Positions 63,947-64,000 of a stretch of DNA of 64,000 nt are shown here, piece by piece. The notes under the pieces are model-generated. The model did no database searches. It was not told where the DNA came from and saw only the letters and a list, made by a program, of their open reading frames with translations. How positions within the stretch are numbered: position 1 is the stretch's first letter; each line of letters opens with the position of its first letter. This stretch comes from Marihabitans asiaticum (GTDB taxonomy: Bacteria; Actinomycetota; Actinomycetes; Actinomycetales; Dermatophilaceae): NCBI RefSeq assembly GCF_007828725.1, contig NZ_VIUW01000005.1:124001-188000 (forward strand), read 5' to 3'. Both the position numbers and the translations under genes were made by a program.

Positions 63947-64000
63947 GTGCGAGCCGACCGGGTCGACCGCTCCTCGGTGGCTGTCCCGGCCGCCACGCCC
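63947..64000 (+). CDS. 5' end of an unidentified gene (partial, runs off window)
   Basis: From GTG 63947 the frame is open to the last base (VRADRVDRSSVAVPAATP). It is divergent from the methyltransferase gene. In several actinobacteria a SAV_6107-type HEPN-domain gene occupies this position, but 18 residues are too few to assign a family. The call rests on position and open frame only. Confidence 0.3.
   Translation, partial: MRADRVDRSSVAVPAATP

Overview
The window is about 70% G+C with densely packed genes and many 4-base start/stop overlaps. It suggests an actinomycete, probably of the order Micrococcales. Support comes from the family content: SepH, HemQ-type coproheme decarboxylase, a ferrochelatase with extra cysteines, and DUF3000, DUF3040, DUF3159, DUF3710, DUF4193 and DUF5998 proteins. 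An Intrasporangiaceae-like host (Janibacter-type) is my guess, not something the window proves. Almost everything is chromosomal housekeeping. I see no phage, plasmid, CRISPR array or rRNA operon. The unusual content is in dispersed palindromic repeats, decayed genes and one repeat-bounded nuclease gene.

Layout. 1-8 kb: tail of an acyl-CoA oxidase, panE, a flavodoxin-fold reductase, tRNA-Val, a MarP-like membrane protease, pabBC, a remnant of a thiamine-diphosphate enzyme, and a tRNA-Gly/Cys/Val operon with a strong terminator. 8-15.7 kb: aidB, a PPK2 polyphosphate kinase, an alpha/beta hydrolase, an end-joining-type DNA repair set (LigC ligase, HTH protein, LigD-type polymerase domain), an endonuclease/phosphatase remnant, and msrB. 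15.7-16.9 kb: a DUF559-like nuclease gene between inverted 61-bp repeats. 16.9-20.2 kb: hemE, hemY and hemQ of the coproporphyrin-dependent haem pathway; its ferrochelatase lies separately at 46 kb. 20-26.4 kb: EamA exporter, DUF3000, RNase D and the fadA-fadB beta-oxidation pair. 26.4-31 kb: a Na+/H+ antiporter ending in a UBP zinc finger, a broken thioredoxin-reductase-like gene, and an HTH-MurA fusion with its own promoter and palindromic operator. 31-37.6 kb: dxs, an SDR, a nitronate monooxygenase and aconitase. 37.7-42.4 kb: an RNA uracil methyltransferase and a potassium-uptake set (KimA-like permease opposite two TrkA proteins). 42.4-47.1 kb: the DUF4193-dut-DUF3710-OB-DUF3159 operon, then an inositol monophosphatase and ferrochelatase. 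47.2-60.2 kb: sepH, thymidine kinase, a phosphodiesterase, DUF5998, a GNAT/acyl-CoA-synthetase fusion, and both subunits of a type II topoisomerase (parC, parE) around an amino-acid permease. 60.4-64 kb: small conserved proteins, DNA polymerase IV and a methyltransferase.

The strongest non-standard signals are these. (1) A roughly 1.17-kb unit in which a restriction-like nuclease gene is bracketed by 61-bp inverted repeats that match in 59 of 61 positions; a complete solo copy of the same palindrome sits at 31.1 kb and supplies the last six codons of dxs. (2) A 56-bp perfect palindrome at 26.4 kb with a diverged second copy at 29.4 kb. (3) The 9-mer CGAAGGGGG, which I count by hand 42 times on both strands against about two expected by composition. 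Several copies are paired head-to-head, including two that form intrinsic terminators, an organisation like that of DNA uptake sequences in other phyla. (4) An HTH-MurA fusion whose leaderless promoter has an 18-bp palindrome between the -35 and -10 boxes.
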